From: Chlorogloeopsis fritschii PCC 6912
Lineage (GTDB): Bacteria; Cyanobacteriota; Cyanobacteriia; Cyanobacteriales; Nostocaceae
Length of the DNA: 64,000 nucleotides
Direction of reading: 5' to 3'
Assembly: GCF_000317285.1 (NCBI RefSeq)
Contig: NZ_AJLN01000068.1
Coordinates: 87,812-151,811, forward strand
A program made the position numbers and the translations under genes. This document shows positions 37,478 to 46,339 of the stretch, piece after piece. The stretch's first letter is position 1, and each line of letters opens with the position of its first letter. The notes under the pieces were generated by a model. It was not told the origin of the DNA. It worked only from the letters and a program-made list of their open reading frames with translations, and did not search any database.

Positions 37478-38719
37478 TTACACCTTTTTCTGCATACGCT
37501 GAATTCGTCGCCATAGGAGAGTTGCACTATCAACATCTCCCTGATTTTCCCTAAGTAATGCCAGATGAATAAGCGCTTCTTGATGCAAAGGTTGTAAGTA
37601 TATTGCTTTACGGAAAGATTGTGCAGCGTGTTCATCTTGCCCCATCGCTTGCTGCACTTGCCCCAAAAGAACATATGCCTCAGCACAATCAGGATTTTGG
37701 CTGAGATAGTTCTGGCATAGTTGATTTGCCTCGTCTAACTTGCCTTGATCGGCTATAGTTTTGGCTGTTTCTAGGAAGTTAGCTTGGGAATCTTTGACAA
37801 GATTTTGAGTTTCTATATTCACAGTTACCTGGGAAGAAGGTTTATCTGGGATGGGTTTTTCTTGATCGCTAGCACGATGATTTTTGGAAACAGTTTTGCT
37901 GCTAAACTGTAGCGAAAAAGGAGAGACGGCAGGCTTACGATAGGCAAAAGCTCCGGGGTAACGAACTGGAATAAATTTAGTATTAAGCAACAATCCAGCT
38001 TCTGCGTGCCCTACAGACAATAACCCTCCTGGGGTAAGCAATTTTTCTAAAACTTTAATGGTGCGATGTTTAGTTGCAGAATCGAAATAAATCAGCAAGT
38101 TGCGGCAAAAGACAACATCATAAGGCTGTATTCCAGCTAGGAAACTAGTAGCAGCTAAATTATCGTGGATAAAATTAACCATACTTTTCACCTGTTCGCA
38201 CAGCTGATATCCTGTCTCTGTTGTTTGAAAATAGCGCTCCTGAAAACAGAGGTTGCTGCCACGAAATGAGTTCTTGTTGTAAATCGCTCTTTGGGCAACC
38301 CGCAGACAGTGTTTACTAATATCAACAGCATCAATCTGAACTTTGGTAGAACTCAAGCCAGCTTCTAACAGAGACATAGCAATTGAATACGCCTCTTCAC
38401 CTGTGGAACAAGGTACGCTGAGAACCCGCAAAACTCGTCCAGGTTGGGATGGGAACCATTCAGACTGGATGTAATTTTTCAGGAAAGCAAACGCTTCTTG
38501 CTCTCGGAAAAACCATGTTTCTGGAACAATAATGCTTTCAATTAGTGCTTGCCATTCCTCGCTAGACTTTTGTAAATGCTCAAGGTAAGTTGTTATATTT
38601 GCGATCGCGCAATCTGCCATCCGTCGCTCAATTGCTCTTTGGATATTATTACAGCCAATTGAATTTGCATCTAAACCTATCTTTTGAGTCAGTAAACTTT
38701 CGATGACAGATTGTGTCAT
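37478..38719 (-). CDS. CheR-type methyltransferase with C-terminal TPR repeats (WspC-like)
   Basis: A 413-residue protein. Residues ~1-260 form a CheR methyltransferase: IVPETWFFREQEAF, SAM-binding LRVLSVPCSTGEEAYSIAM, IDAVDISKHCL, and DVVFCRNLLIYF. A linker of ~70 residues follows, then tetratricopeptide repeats (~310-405, AEAYVLLGQVQQAMGQDEHAAQSFRKAIYLQPLHQEAL). CheR-TPR fusions of this kind are the WspC type and methylate the dedicated receptors. Its ATG overlaps the stop of the first CheW gene by 4 bp. It opposes CheB encoded in the same operon. Confidence 0.93.
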   Translation of the reverse strand: MTQSVIESLLTQKIGLDANSIGCNNIQRAIERRMADCAIANITTYLEHLQKSSEEWQALIESIIVPETWFFREQEAFAFLKNYIQSEWFPSQPGRVLRVLSVPCSTGEEAYSIAMSLLEAGLSSTKVQIDAVDISKHCLRVAQRAIYNKNSFRGSNLCFQERYFQTTETGYQLCEQVKSMVNFIHDNLAATSFLAGIQPYDVVFCRNLLIYFDSATKHRTIKVLEKLLTPGGLLSVGHAEAGLLLNTKFIPVRYPGAFAYRKPAVSPFSLQFSSKTVSKNHRASDQEKPIPDKPSSQVTVNIETQNLVKDSQANFLETAKTIADQGKLDEANQLCQNYLSQNPDCAEAYVLLGQVQQAMGQDEHAAQSFRKAIYLQPLHQEALIHLALLRENQGDVDSATLLWRRIQRMQKKV

Positions 38720-39222
38720 TGGTTTAATGTTTCAAGCAATTCTATGTTGTGATTTTCTGGTAATAAATAAACTTGAGACGACTCTAATAATAAGTGTTCA
38801 ATCTGAATACACTGAATCATTCTTTGGTCATTTAATATCATCTTGCCCAGGTAAGGTGCTGAATCTACCTGGATAACTGGATCAACCAACTCAGCGTCAG
38901 CCACCTGTAACATTTCAACTACTCTTTCTGCCATCAAACCTAAAAGATAGGGAGTTTGAGATTCTGAGGCTCCGACTCTATTATTTCCCCGATAATTGAC
39001 TAGTACGATCCGAGTACTCAAATTATCGGGACAGCGCTTTTTCTGTATCATGTAACACATATCTATCACCGTCACAATTTGCCCTCGATAGTTAAAAACA
39101 CCAGCCACATATTCGGGTGCATGAGGTACGGGTTTAAGGACGACAAGCGGTAAAATTTCTACAACTTCCTGACTTTCTAGCGCGTAACGTTCATTTTCAA
39201 TGTTAAGTAATAAAAATAACAT
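38716..39222 (-). CDS. CheW-like coupling protein (WspB-like)
   Basis: A 168-residue single-domain CheW: MLFLLLNIENERYALESQEVVEILP, then HAPEYVAGVFNYRGQIVTVIDM, the typical CheW turn, and ERVVEMLQVADAELV. It is the first gene of the chemosensory operon, so the promoter should lie at ~39223-39330. With the Cys-type CheW further downstream it makes two adaptors for two receptors, as in wsp operons (WspB and WspD). Confidence 0.9.
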   Translation of the reverse strand: MLFLLLNIENERYALESQEVVEILPLVVLKPVPHAPEYVAGVFNYRGQIVTVIDMCYMIQKKRCPDNLSTRIVLVNYRGNNRVGASESQTPYLLGLMAERVVEMLQVADAELVDPVIQVDSAPYLGKMILNDQRMIQCIQIEHLLLESSQVYLLPENHNIELLETLNQ

Positions 39223-39471
39223 TAGTTTACCTTAGCAAAGAAGTTACCCAAGTTGTTGCTTACCCAGGGTGTTACTATCAAACAGTTTTAACTCATGAAG
39301 TAAATAATTTTAGGATTCGTTACTTAATTTTATTGGTAAATATTGAAACTCTTAATATAAGTATGGACGATGCCGATTATCCTGAAACGGTAAGGTGAGC
39401 ACCGTCCACAAGGTAAAAATAGGGGTTTGAGGAAAGTTAGGCTGTGCCCACCCTACAAAATTTGCTTCATT

Positions 39472-39873
39472 TTATCCGGCAAGCTCGGCAATAACTCTTT
39501 CTAAACCAAAGACAACCCGTGCTAACCGTTCATAGTCAATCTTGTCAGGGGTATCTTCGTATTTGTGGTAGTAGGGATAGCGAAAAGGAGCAGTATCAGT
39601 TACCATTATCCCTTGATAGCCTTGCTGCCAGAATGCCCATTGATCTGACCAACCCACCCCTGGCATCTGGGCAGGGAGAGCAACGCCTTCTGAGGGAAAT
39701 TGGGTGTGGTGACGGAAGGAAGCGATCGCCTGTATGAGTAGAGGAGCAGAACCAACATTACCCACAAAACCGATAAAGTTGCCAACCGAAGGATATAGTC
39801 TTACTGAAGCAGCTTGATTAAAAATCAGTAGCTTCCTTTTTTGTTTTTGCTCAATTCTTGTCATCGATTGCAC
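39472..39873 (-). pseudogene. Truncated M28-family metallopeptidase (C-terminal fragment)
   Basis: The 133-residue ORF starts with an unrelated-looking basic segment (MQSMTRIEQKQKRKLLIF) and then matches the C-terminal half of cyanobacterial M28 aminopeptidases: RLYPSVGNFIGFVGN, GVGWSDQWAFWQQGYQGIMVTDTAPFRYPYYHKYEDTPDKIDYERL. The last zinc-ligand His (YYHKYEDTPD) is present, but the N-terminal half with the other zinc ligands and catalytic Glu is absent upstream. It cannot be an active peptidase by itself and is most likely a deletion remnant. Confidence 0.78.
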
Positions 39874-40103
39874 CCTTTTGAAATAATTTGAATCGATGCT
39901 ATCTATAATTTCTTTTTTTCACAGTCTTCTTTATATTTCTCTACCGTTTGCAGACTTAATTGGGCAAGCATCAGTCTGGAGGCGCAGCCTCGAAACCTTC
40001 TTTACCAGGTTCAACCTAGTAAGGAGAAGAAATAGCTCTCATAACCAGAACAAAGATGTTTGAAAAGTTAGCAGTTGAGTAAAAAAAAGCTCTCAAACGT
40101 TTT

Positions 40104-41423
40104 ATGAACAAAAATGTAGCAGAAGCAGATTCACTCAAGCGAGTGTTTGGATTGCCAACTTTGGTGATTTATGGAGTGGGTGACATTCTGGGTGCGGGAA
40201 TTTATGCGGTAGTCGGAAAAATTGCCGGGCTTTCCGGCACTTTGGTTTGGGCTTCGTTCTTGACGGCTATGATTGTAGCGGCATTCACAGCTTTAAGTTA
40301 CGCCGAACTAGGCAGCCGATTTCCACAAAGCGGTGGAGTTGCCTGCTTTGTCCACAGGGCTTTTCGTACCGACTGGCTCTCAATATTGGTTGGCTGGTTA
40401 ATGTTTTGTACGTGCTTGGTTTCAATGGCGACGCTCTCGAAAGCATTTGCTGGCTATTTCAACGCTTTTGTACCAGCGATTCCAGCTTGGCTAATTATCC
40501 TGGCGCTTTTTTCGGTGCTGGCATTTGTCAATTTCAGAGGCATGAAGGAATCCTCGGCTCTAAATATTTTTTGCACATCTGTTGAGGTTTCCGGTCTTTT
40601 GATTGTAATTTTGGTTTCAACCTTGTTTTTGAGCGGTGGTGGTGCGGCTAATCCTGCTGTTGTCCCTAACGAGCAAGCCATAGGTTGGAGCGCAGTGGCT
40701 CAGGGAGCGGCACTGGCTTTCTATGCCTTTATTGGATTTGAAGATATTGTCAATGTTGCGGAGGAAGTTAAAAATCCCGAACGTAACGTGCCAAGAGCGA
40801 TTTTACTTGCCTTGGCGATCGCGGGCGCAGTCTATATACTTGTCTCCTGGCTTGCTATTCAAGTACTCAATCCCTCCGAGCTTGCTGCTTCAAATGCTCC
40901 GTTACTCGATGTAGTTCGTCGAGCGCAGCCCAATTTTCCCCAAGTCGTTTTTACAATTATTGCTCTATTTGCCGTACTCAATACGGCGCTGTTAAATTTT
41001 GTCACGGCATCGCGGCTGTTGTTTGGGATGTCGCGTGAAGGACTTCTAAGCGCTTGGTTAGGGAAATTACATCGACGCAGAGCCACGCCTTATCGAACGC
41101 TGCTGGTCATTTTACCAATTGCAATTTTTCTGGCGCTTTCTGGAACGCTGCAATTTTTAGCAGGAACTACCGCCACCTTGATTCTGGCAATGTTTTGTCT
41201 TGTTAACCTCTCGCTGCTACTCATAAAACGCCGAGAACCTGAAAATAACGGGTTTCGGGTTCCCTATATAGTTCCGGCGATCGCGTTGCTGTTAAATCTC
41301 GTTTTGTTTGCTTTTGCTTCTGGTGCAAGTCACATTTTGGCGCTGGTGTTTGTGGGAATTGGAATGCTTCTAATTCTGATCCAAAAGGCTTTTAGAAGAG
41401 GACACTTACCACGCACTGATTAA
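40104..41423 (+). CDS. APC-family amino acid permease
   Basis: A 439-residue membrane transporter with about 12 hydrophobic helices. It shows the APC-superfamily start of TM1, YGVGDILGAGIYAVVGKIAG, and ALSYAELGSRFPQSGG, followed by AFYAFIGFEDIVNVAEEVKNPERNVPRAI in the TM6-7 region. It probably takes up amino acids or polyamines by H+ symport; the substrate cannot be read from the sequence. The start at 40104 lies ~13 bp after AAAAAAGCTC, with no clear ribosome site. Single gene. Confidence 0.92.
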   Translation: MNKNVAEADSLKRVFGLPTLVIYGVGDILGAGIYAVVGKIAGLSGTLVWASFLTAMIVAAFTALSYAELGSRFPQSGGVACFVHRAFRTDWLSILVGWLMFCTCLVSMATLSKAFAGYFNAFVPAIPAWLIILALFSVLAFVNFRGMKESSALNIFCTSVEVSGLLIVILVSTLFLSGGGAANPAVVPNEQAIGWSAVAQGAALAFYAFIGFEDIVNVAEEVKNPERNVPRAILLALAIAGAVYILVSWLAIQVLNPSELAASNAPLLDVVRRAQPNFPQVVFTIIALFAVLNTALLNFVTASRLLFGMSREGLLSAWLGKLHRRRATPYRTLLVILPIAIFLALSGTLQFLAGTTATLILAMFCLVNLSLLLIKRREPENNGFRVPYIVPAIALLLNLVLFAFASGASHILALVFVGIGMLLILIQKAFRRGHLPRTD

Positions 41424-41529
41424 CCCGGCAATAAGTGAAAGCATAGCTCCCCTTGCACGTAGTTGTGGTTTTGATATTCATATTGCCAGGAGCAAAAATG
41501 TGAGTAAAAATACATAAACTCAAAACACA

Positions 41530-41560
41530 GATCCCCGACTTTTCTAAAAAGTCGGGGATC
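41530..41560. terminator. Bidirectional hairpin between permease and asnS
   Basis: GATCCCCGACTTTT-CTA-AAAAGTCGGGGATC: a perfect 14-bp stem with a 3-nt loop between convergent genes. This palindrome (gatccccgac...gtcggggatc) recurs throughout many cyanobacterial genomes, and its position fits a shared transcription terminator, although the T-rich part is inside the stem. Confidence 0.72.
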
Positions 41561-41599
41561 TTACAGAGCGTATTTTATAAACTTGGTTTATAACTATCC

Positions 41600-42991
41600 T
41601 TAAAATTCTGCATTTTCTGGCGTGCGTGGGAAGGGGATCACATCACGAATATTCCCCATGCCTGTCATAAATTGCACAAGTCTTTCAAAACCCAATCCAA
41701 AGCCGGCGTGAGGAACTGTACCATAACGGCGCAAGTCAAGATACCACCACAAATCTTCTGGCTTCATTCCTTGGGCTTGTATCCGCTTTTCCAACACTTC
41801 TAGTCGTTCTTCCCGCTGCGATCCCCCGATAATTTCACCTATTTTCGGTGCAAGGATATCCATCGCGGCAACGGTTTTTTCATCATCGTTTAAGCGCATA
41901 TAGAATGCTTTGATTTGAGTTGGGTAGTCGGTAACAATGACTGGCTTTTTAAAGGTTTGTTCGCAAAGATAGCGTTCGTGTTCTGATTGCAAATCTAAGC
42001 CCCAACTCACCGGATATTCAAACTTAACATCGGCTTTTTCTAAAAGTTTGATTGCTTCTGTATAAGTGATGCGTTCAAATTGGTTATTAATAATATTATC
42101 TGCTGTTGCCAGCACAGTGTTATCAATGCGCTGATTAAAAAATTCCATATCTTCTGAGCATTTCTCCATCACATATTTAAATATGTGTTTGAGGAACTCT
42201 TCAGCTAAATCCATATCGCCGTGGAGATCGCAAAAAGCCATTTCTGGTTCAATCATCCAGAATTCTGCTAAGTGGCGAGAGGTATTGGAGTTTTCTGCAC
42301 GGAAAGTAGGGCCAAATGTGTAGACGTTGGTAAATGCCATCGCCATGATTTCGGCTTCTAATTGACCGCTAACTGTTAAATAAGTCGGTCTACCAAAAAA
42401 GTCTTTACTATAGTCTACAGTTTGATTTTCTGTGCGAGGAATATCTTTTAAGTCTAAACTAGTGACGCTGAAAAGTTCTCCTGCGCCTTCACAGTCACTT
42501 GCTGTAATGATGGGAGTATGCACCCATAAAAAATCACGTTCTTGGAAAAATTGGTGAATCGCAGTTGCACAAGCATTACGAACTCGGAAAACTGCGCCAA
42601 AGGAATTGGTGCGCGATCGCAAATGTCCAATAGTGCGCAGAAATTCAAAGGAATGCCGTTTTTTCTGCAAAGGATAGGTTTCGGGATCAGCCTCTCCGTA
42701 GACTTCTAAGCGTTCTGCTTTCAACTCAATGCGTTGTCCCTTCGCTGGAGAAGCTACCAATACCCCCGATACTTCCACAGAGGCACCTGTATTCAGTTTT
42801 TTTAACAGAGTTTCGTAGTCTGGCAATTCTGCATTGACTACTACCTGCAAATTAGCCAAACAAGAGCCGTCATTTACTTCAATAAAAGCAAAATCTTTTA
42901 ATTCACGTTTTGTGCGAACCCAGCCTTGAATCTTGATCGATTCATCAGGTTGACCATTTCTTAATATTTCTGCAATCCTTCGAGCTACCAT
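41600..42991 (-). CDS. asnS: Asparaginyl-tRNA synthetase
   Basis: A 463-residue class IIb aminoacyl-tRNA synthetase. The N-terminal OB fold ([25 protein letters not shown]) is followed by the catalytic core: motif 2 [24 protein letters not shown] and motif 3 [34 protein letters not shown]. The C-terminal NAEF end is typical of AsnRS rather than AspRS. The start at 42991 ([10 protein letters not shown]) avoids overlap with the upstream small gene; the GTG at 43003 is an alternative. Charges tRNA-Asn with asparagine. Confidence 0.96.
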   Translation of the reverse strand: MVARRIAEILRNGQPDESIKIQGWVRTKRELKDFAFIEVNDGSCLANLQVVVNAELPDYETLLKKLNTGASVEVSGVLVASPAKGQRIELKAERLEVYGEADPETYPLQKKRHSFEFLRTIGHLRSRTNSFGAVFRVRNACATAIHQFFQERDFLWVHTPIITASDCEGAGELFSVTSLDLKDIPRTENQTVDYSKDFFGRPTYLTVSGQLEAEIMAMAFTNVYTFGPTFRAENSNTSRHLAEFWMIEPEMAFCDLHGDMDLAEEFLKHIFKYVMEKCSEDMEFFNQRIDNTVLATADNIINNQFERITYTEAIKLLEKADVKFEYPVSWGLDLQSEHERYLCEQTFKKPVIVTDYPTQIKAFYMRLNDDEKTVAAMDILAPKIGEIIGGSQREERLEVLEKRIQAQGMKPEDLWWYLDLRRYGTVPHAGFGLGFERLVQFMTGMGNIRDVIPFPRTPENAEF

Positions 42992-42992
42992 A

Positions 42993-43268
42993 TCATCCAG
43001 CACAAGACTTTAATATCCAGCCTATGATAACGCCCAATCCACCGAAGCGGACGGCTTGCCAGAAAGGATCTTTAAATCCGCGCCAAGAAAACAGCTGGCT
43101 TTCTAAGCACACTTCTAGCACTTCCAACTGTTGTTGAATTTGCCGTAACTCGGCTTTCATTTCTGGTGTCAGGTTTTTAGTTTGATTGAGCTGCTCAAAT
43201 TGTTGTTGCAACTGCTGCTTTTGGCGACTATCCCGTTTTACCTGCCTGTAACGTTGTTTTAATGCCAC
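42993..43268 (-). CDS. Small coiled-coil protein with C-terminal membrane segment
   Basis: A 91-residue protein of unknown function with a GTG start. The N-terminal ~55 residues are strongly basic and Gln-rich and predicted helical ([25 protein letters not shown]...[15 protein letters not shown]). They are followed by [30 protein letters not shown], a single membrane-spanning or amphipathic segment. It resembles conserved cyanobacterial hypothetical proteins found next to asnS. It ends two bases before the asnS start, so the two are probably co-translated. Confidence 0.72.
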   Translation of the reverse strand: MALKQRYRQVKRDSRQKQQLQQQFEQLNQTKNLTPEMKAELRQIQQQLEVLEVCLESQLFSWRGFKDPFWQAVRFGGLGVIIGWILKSCAG

Positions 43269-43274
43269 AAGCGA

Positions 43275-43361
43275 TCACCCAACTTCCAACAGTTCTTGTT
43301 CAAAATCTAGTTCTGGATTTTCCTCTTCTGATGCTTCTCGTGAGTTTGGAGACTGCTTCAT
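43275..43361 (-). CDS. Possible small acidic ORF upstream of the coiled-coil gene
   Basis: A 28-codon ORF (MKQSPNSREASEEE to EQELLEVG), strongly acidic, ending 7 bp before the GTG of the small membrane protein gene. Its composition (about a third Glu/Asp) is unlike random AT-rich sequence. There is no family assignment, and only its position and composition support it. Confidence 0.3.
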   Translation of the reverse strand: MKQSPNSREASEEENPELDFEQELLEVG

Positions 43362-43404
43362 TAAAGTAGTACAGTAAAGATAAATGCGACTTTGCTAAAA
43401 GTGT

Positions 43405-43692
43405 ATGTCTCAATTTACACAGCAGCCTCAAAACAGTCAACTGAATGACCATACTACCTTGGAGCTTGCCCAAGCTTTGATGGAGAAACTGAGCATCTCC
43501 CCTAATGATTGGCATCGCCTCAAGTCTAACCGCAAAGCTCGCGCTAGCGAACAATTGGCGGCAGCTCTTGTCTTCCTTCTCAAGGATCAACAACAAGAAG
43601 CTCTCACAAGATTAGAAGTGGCAACAGGTTGGTTAGATCGCTCTATTACCGCACCACCTTGTCCAACTCACGGACATAAAACAAATGGCTAA
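43405..43692 (+). CDS. Conserved cyanobacterial small protein
   Basis: A 95-residue soluble protein, largely helical: TLELAQALMEKLSISPNDWHRLKSNRKARASEQLAAALVFLLKDQQQEALTRLEVATGWLDRSITAPPCPTHGH. It belongs to a conserved cyanobacterial hypothetical family (possibly DUF6439; from memory, unverified). No enzyme motif is seen; the C-terminal CPTHGH could bind metal. Divergent from the small acidic ORF and membrane protein genes. Confidence 0.75.
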   Translation: MSQFTQQPQNSQLNDHTTLELAQALMEKLSISPNDWHRLKSNRKARASEQLAAALVFLLKDQQQEALTRLEVATGWLDRSITAPPCPTHGHKTNG

Positions 43693-43752
43693 TAGCTAAT
43701 GGTTAATGGTTGATTGCTATGAACAATTAGCAATTTAACCATTAACAATTTC
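43686..43752. repeat. Heptameric short tandem repeats
   Basis: TAATAGC/TAATGGT units followed by CAATTAG/CAATTTAAC units fill the gap between the small protein gene and the RsbW-like gene, the same family as 7953-8050. Confidence 0.75.
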
Positions 43753-44208
43753 CTAATTTCGTAAGAGTGGTATCCTCAGCCGATTCTGATCTAATAATTT
43801 ACAAAGTCTTAACTCTGTACCTTTTGGGTTCCACTCCACTTGGTCAAAAATCTGATGCAAAATCGATAAACCACGACCACTTTCTGCCTCATCTGATGGC
43901 AAGAATTGTGATGGATCTGTGTCGCAATTGCATAGCGGAGTAAAACCCTTGCCTTGGTCTGATATGACCCACCAATACTGATTATCTATTAAGGAAAAAC
44001 GTACTACAACTTTTTTACTAGGATCGAGATTATTGCCATGTTTAGCTGCATTAACTAAGGCTTCTTGAAGTCCTAGCCGCAATTCTGCTTGCATTTTGAC
44101 TGGAATTTCTGCCAAGAGTAAATCTAGTATTGGACAGAGATATAGCGTTGAGGCAAAGCTAATTGTGCCCCAATTACGTCCAACTGGACGAAGTGAAATG
44201 GTAATCAC
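43753..44208 (-). CDS. RsbW-like anti-sigma factor / HATPase_c protein
   Basis: A 151-residue stand-alone GHKL ATPase of the serine-kinase anti-sigma type. The N-box is EALVNAAKHGNN, G1 SDQGKGF and G2 ESGRGLSILHQIFDQVEW. Proteins like this phosphorylate anti-sigma-factor antagonists (STAS proteins) in partner-switching circuits. No STAS or PP2C partner is encoded next to it, so the circuit must be completed elsewhere. Full length; ATG at 44208. Confidence 0.87.
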   Translation of the reverse strand: MITISLRPVGRNWGTISFASTLYLCPILDLLLAEIPVKMQAELRLGLQEALVNAAKHGNNLDPSKKVVVRFSLIDNQYWWVISDQGKGFTPLCNCDTDPSQFLPSDEAESGRGLSILHQIFDQVEWNPKGTELRLCKLLDQNRLRIPLLRN

Positions 44209-44604
44209 AAGAGAAACCCCGCAGCTTCAGAGTTAGCTAGACATCAGTTTGGTGTCACAGGCACCCTGATTGAATTTTGAGGTGGTCATGTTGCCTTCAA
44301 ACTTAAGTCTTTAAAACTAAATTTTGAAAATGCTAGGGAGCATAAGCTCTCTTTATGACATTGGGTTGTTCTCATATAAAACGGCCTAAACAAACCTGCT
44401 ATTGCAGTTAGCAACTCAAAAAATGCTTTTTATTCATAAACAAAAGAGTATTAACCTACTCTTTTTAATCACCGACTTATATTTTAGACAACCTAATTCA
44501 TGTTTTAGAGTAGCCCATACTACTTCTATTTATTATGTACAGAAGGATTATATTCTTACCTTAATTCTAGTTTAGCATTGTTACTATGCACTAGACTACA
44601 AATT
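44209..44604. other. Intergenic stretch, no gene seen
   Basis: AT-rich region between rlmD and the RsbW-like gene, both on the minus strand. It should contain the latter's promoter. No repeat or known operator was recognised. Confidence 0.4.
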
Positions 44605-46011
44605 TCAAATTTGAGTTTTTGTAAAGGTATCGGCACCTTTATCCGTATGCGATCGCACAAGAAATGCTGCTGCTTCCACATGAGCGGTTTGAGGAAAAAA
44701 ATCAGCGGGTTGGACAAGTCTAAGGGTATAAACTCCATTTTCACAAAGTAATTTGAGGTCACGGGCAAGGGTTGCGACTTTACAACTCACATAAACTATT
44801 CGCTGGGGTTGGTTAGCCAACAAAGTTTCTATCACTTGGCGATCGCATCCTTTACGTGGTGGATCTAGCAAAACAATATCCGGTTTTATTTCCAACTGCG
44901 GCAGTATTTTTTCTACTTTTCCTGTAACAAAAGACACGTTATCTATCTGGTTAGATTTGGCATTTAAAATCGCCTGTTCCACTGCCTCTGGTTGTATTTC
45001 TAAACCGATAGCCTGATGCACTTGTTTAGCCAAAGGCAAAGTTAAGGTACCAATACCGCAGTAGGCATCAAGTAAAACTTCATGACCTTGGAGATTCAAC
45101 TGTGATTGAATGACCTGTAACAATGCCTCTGCTGCCTCTGTGTAAACTTGAAAAAAAGTGTCTGGTCGTACTTGGAATTCCAGCCCAGCAAATTTTTCTC
45201 GCAGGTAAGGAACACCAGCAATACAGCGAGTTTCAGATCCAAAGATGGAATTTGTGCGTTGAGAGTTCCTGTTTAAACAAACTCCGACTAAATCTGGATA
45301 ACGCTTCAGCCACTCTTGGGCTTGGTCTTTAATCCCTGCTAAATTCCAATCTTTTACCACCAAAGTTAGTAAGATTTCCCCAGTGCGGCGACCGATGCGT
45401 AATCCAATATGGCGTACTATTCCTGTATGGCGCTGTTCGTCATAAATTTGCCAACCCTGCTTTTGGATATCTTGTTTGACTTGAGCCAACAAAGGATTTA
45501 ATCGTGCATCTTGGACAGGACATTGATTTAAATTGATTAATTGATGACTACCTTTTTGGTAATAACCAGCTTGTACATTTCCTGCTGCTGATAAACCAAC
45601 AGGATAGGTAGCTTTATTACGGTAGCTCAAAGCACTTGGAAGAGCTAAAACTGGATTTACTGGTGGTTGGATAAAGCCACCGATACGTTCCAATGCTTGA
45701 ATAACTTGATGGTGTTTGGCTACTAGCTGATATTCATAATCTATATGCTGCCACTGACAACCACCGCATTTATCAGCCACAATGCAACTTGGGCGGATGC
45801 GGTGAGGAGAGGATTTTAACAATTGTTTAAGTTTACCGTGGGCAAATGTGGTTTTGACGTGTACTAAGCGGATAACAGCGCGATCGCCTGGCACAGTATC
45901 CGGCACAAACACTACTCGCTCCTGCCATCGTCCTACACCATCGCCTGTATCACTCAAATCAGTAATGTTAACTTCTATTAATTCGCCTTGCTTCCAAAGT
46001 GTGTCTGTCAT
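44605..46011 (-). CDS. rlmD: 23S rRNA (uracil-1939-C5)-methyltransferase
   Basis: A 468-residue RumA/RlmD-type enzyme that makes m5U1939 in 23S rRNA. The N-terminal TRAM domain (LIEVNITDLSDTGDGVGRW...AVIRLVHV) is followed by the iron-sulfur cluster Cys motif CIVADKCGGCQWQHIDYEYQL; the SAM-binding region is LLDAYCGIGTLTLPLA, and the catalytic Cys lies in VYVSCKVATLARDL. The frame is open to 46032, but those extra codons are made from the intergenic TTAGTCATT repeats, so Met 46011 (MTDTLWKQGEL) is chosen. The exact target (1939 or 747) is inferred from similarity to RumA. Confidence 0.9.
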   Translation of the reverse strand: MTDTLWKQGELIEVNITDLSDTGDGVGRWQERVVFVPDTVPGDRAVIRLVHVKTTFAHGKLKQLLKSSPHRIRPSCIVADKCGGCQWQHIDYEYQLVAKHHQVIQALERIGGFIQPPVNPVLALPSALSYRNKATYPVGLSAAGNVQAGYYQKGSHQLINLNQCPVQDARLNPLLAQVKQDIQKQGWQIYDEQRHTGIVRHIGLRIGRRTGEILLTLVVKDWNLAGIKDQAQEWLKRYPDLVGVCLNRNSQRTNSIFGSETRCIAGVPYLREKFAGLEFQVRPDTFFQVYTEAAEALLQVIQSQLNLQGHEVLLDAYCGIGTLTLPLAKQVHQAIGLEIQPEAVEQAILNAKSNQIDNVSFVTGKVEKILPQLEIKPDIVLLDPPRKGCDRQVIETLLANQPQRIVYVSCKVATLARDLKLLCENGVYTLRLVQPADFFPQTAHVEAAAFLVRSHTDKGADTFTKTQI

Positions 46012-46058
46012 TAGTTCTTTGTTATTAGTCATTTGTCATTGGTCATTAGTCATTTGTT
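46012..46058. repeat. Heptameric short tandem repeats
   Basis: TTAGTCA/TTTGTCA/TTGGTCA units immediately upstream of rlmD, running into the GC-rich repeat element. Confidence 0.7.
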
Positions 46059-46220
46059 AGTAGGGGAGGCAGCGCGCCCTTGGAGGTTCCACGCCACATG
46101 CTTTATGCCGGGAAACCCGTCCACCGCAGTGGCTCCTCCGTTGTAGCGACTGCCGTGCGGGTTTATTTTAGATATTTCGTTATTTTGAGAGATTACTAAT
46201 AAAACCCGCCCGTACAGTAG
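46059..46220. repeat. GC-rich dispersed repeat element, copy 2
   Basis: Second copy of the element at 8982-9210. It has the same left end AGTAGGGGAGGCAGCGCG and the same right end AAACCCGCCCGTACAGTAG, and shares a GACTGCCGTGCGGGTTT core (46148-46164) that can pair with the right end as a hairpin. The middle (46079-46140) differs from copy 1: it has no 39-bp tandem units but a TTCCACGCC...GGGAAACCCGTCC segment. It lies between rlmD and apcD. Confidence 0.75.
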
Positions 46221-46339
46221 TTGGTTGTTTATTACTGTCCTTGTCCCCTTGTCTCTCCCTCCTCTTCCCCTCCCCTCTTCACTTGTGTCCACAAGACTCG
46301 TTAAACTAGCAAATAATAAATCTCGTGATTTCAATAATC

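Noticed and set aside
39380..39460. Possible inverted repeat (AGGTGAGCACCG ... TGTGCCCACCC) downstream of the M28 fragment
   Set aside because: Pairing is imperfect and the sequence looks like a degenerate member of common interspersed repeats; not strong enough to list as a feature.
43300..43596. 98-codon minus-strand ORF overlapping the small conserved protein gene
   Set aside because: It is antisense to a conserved coding frame (43405-43692) and reads as a shadow.
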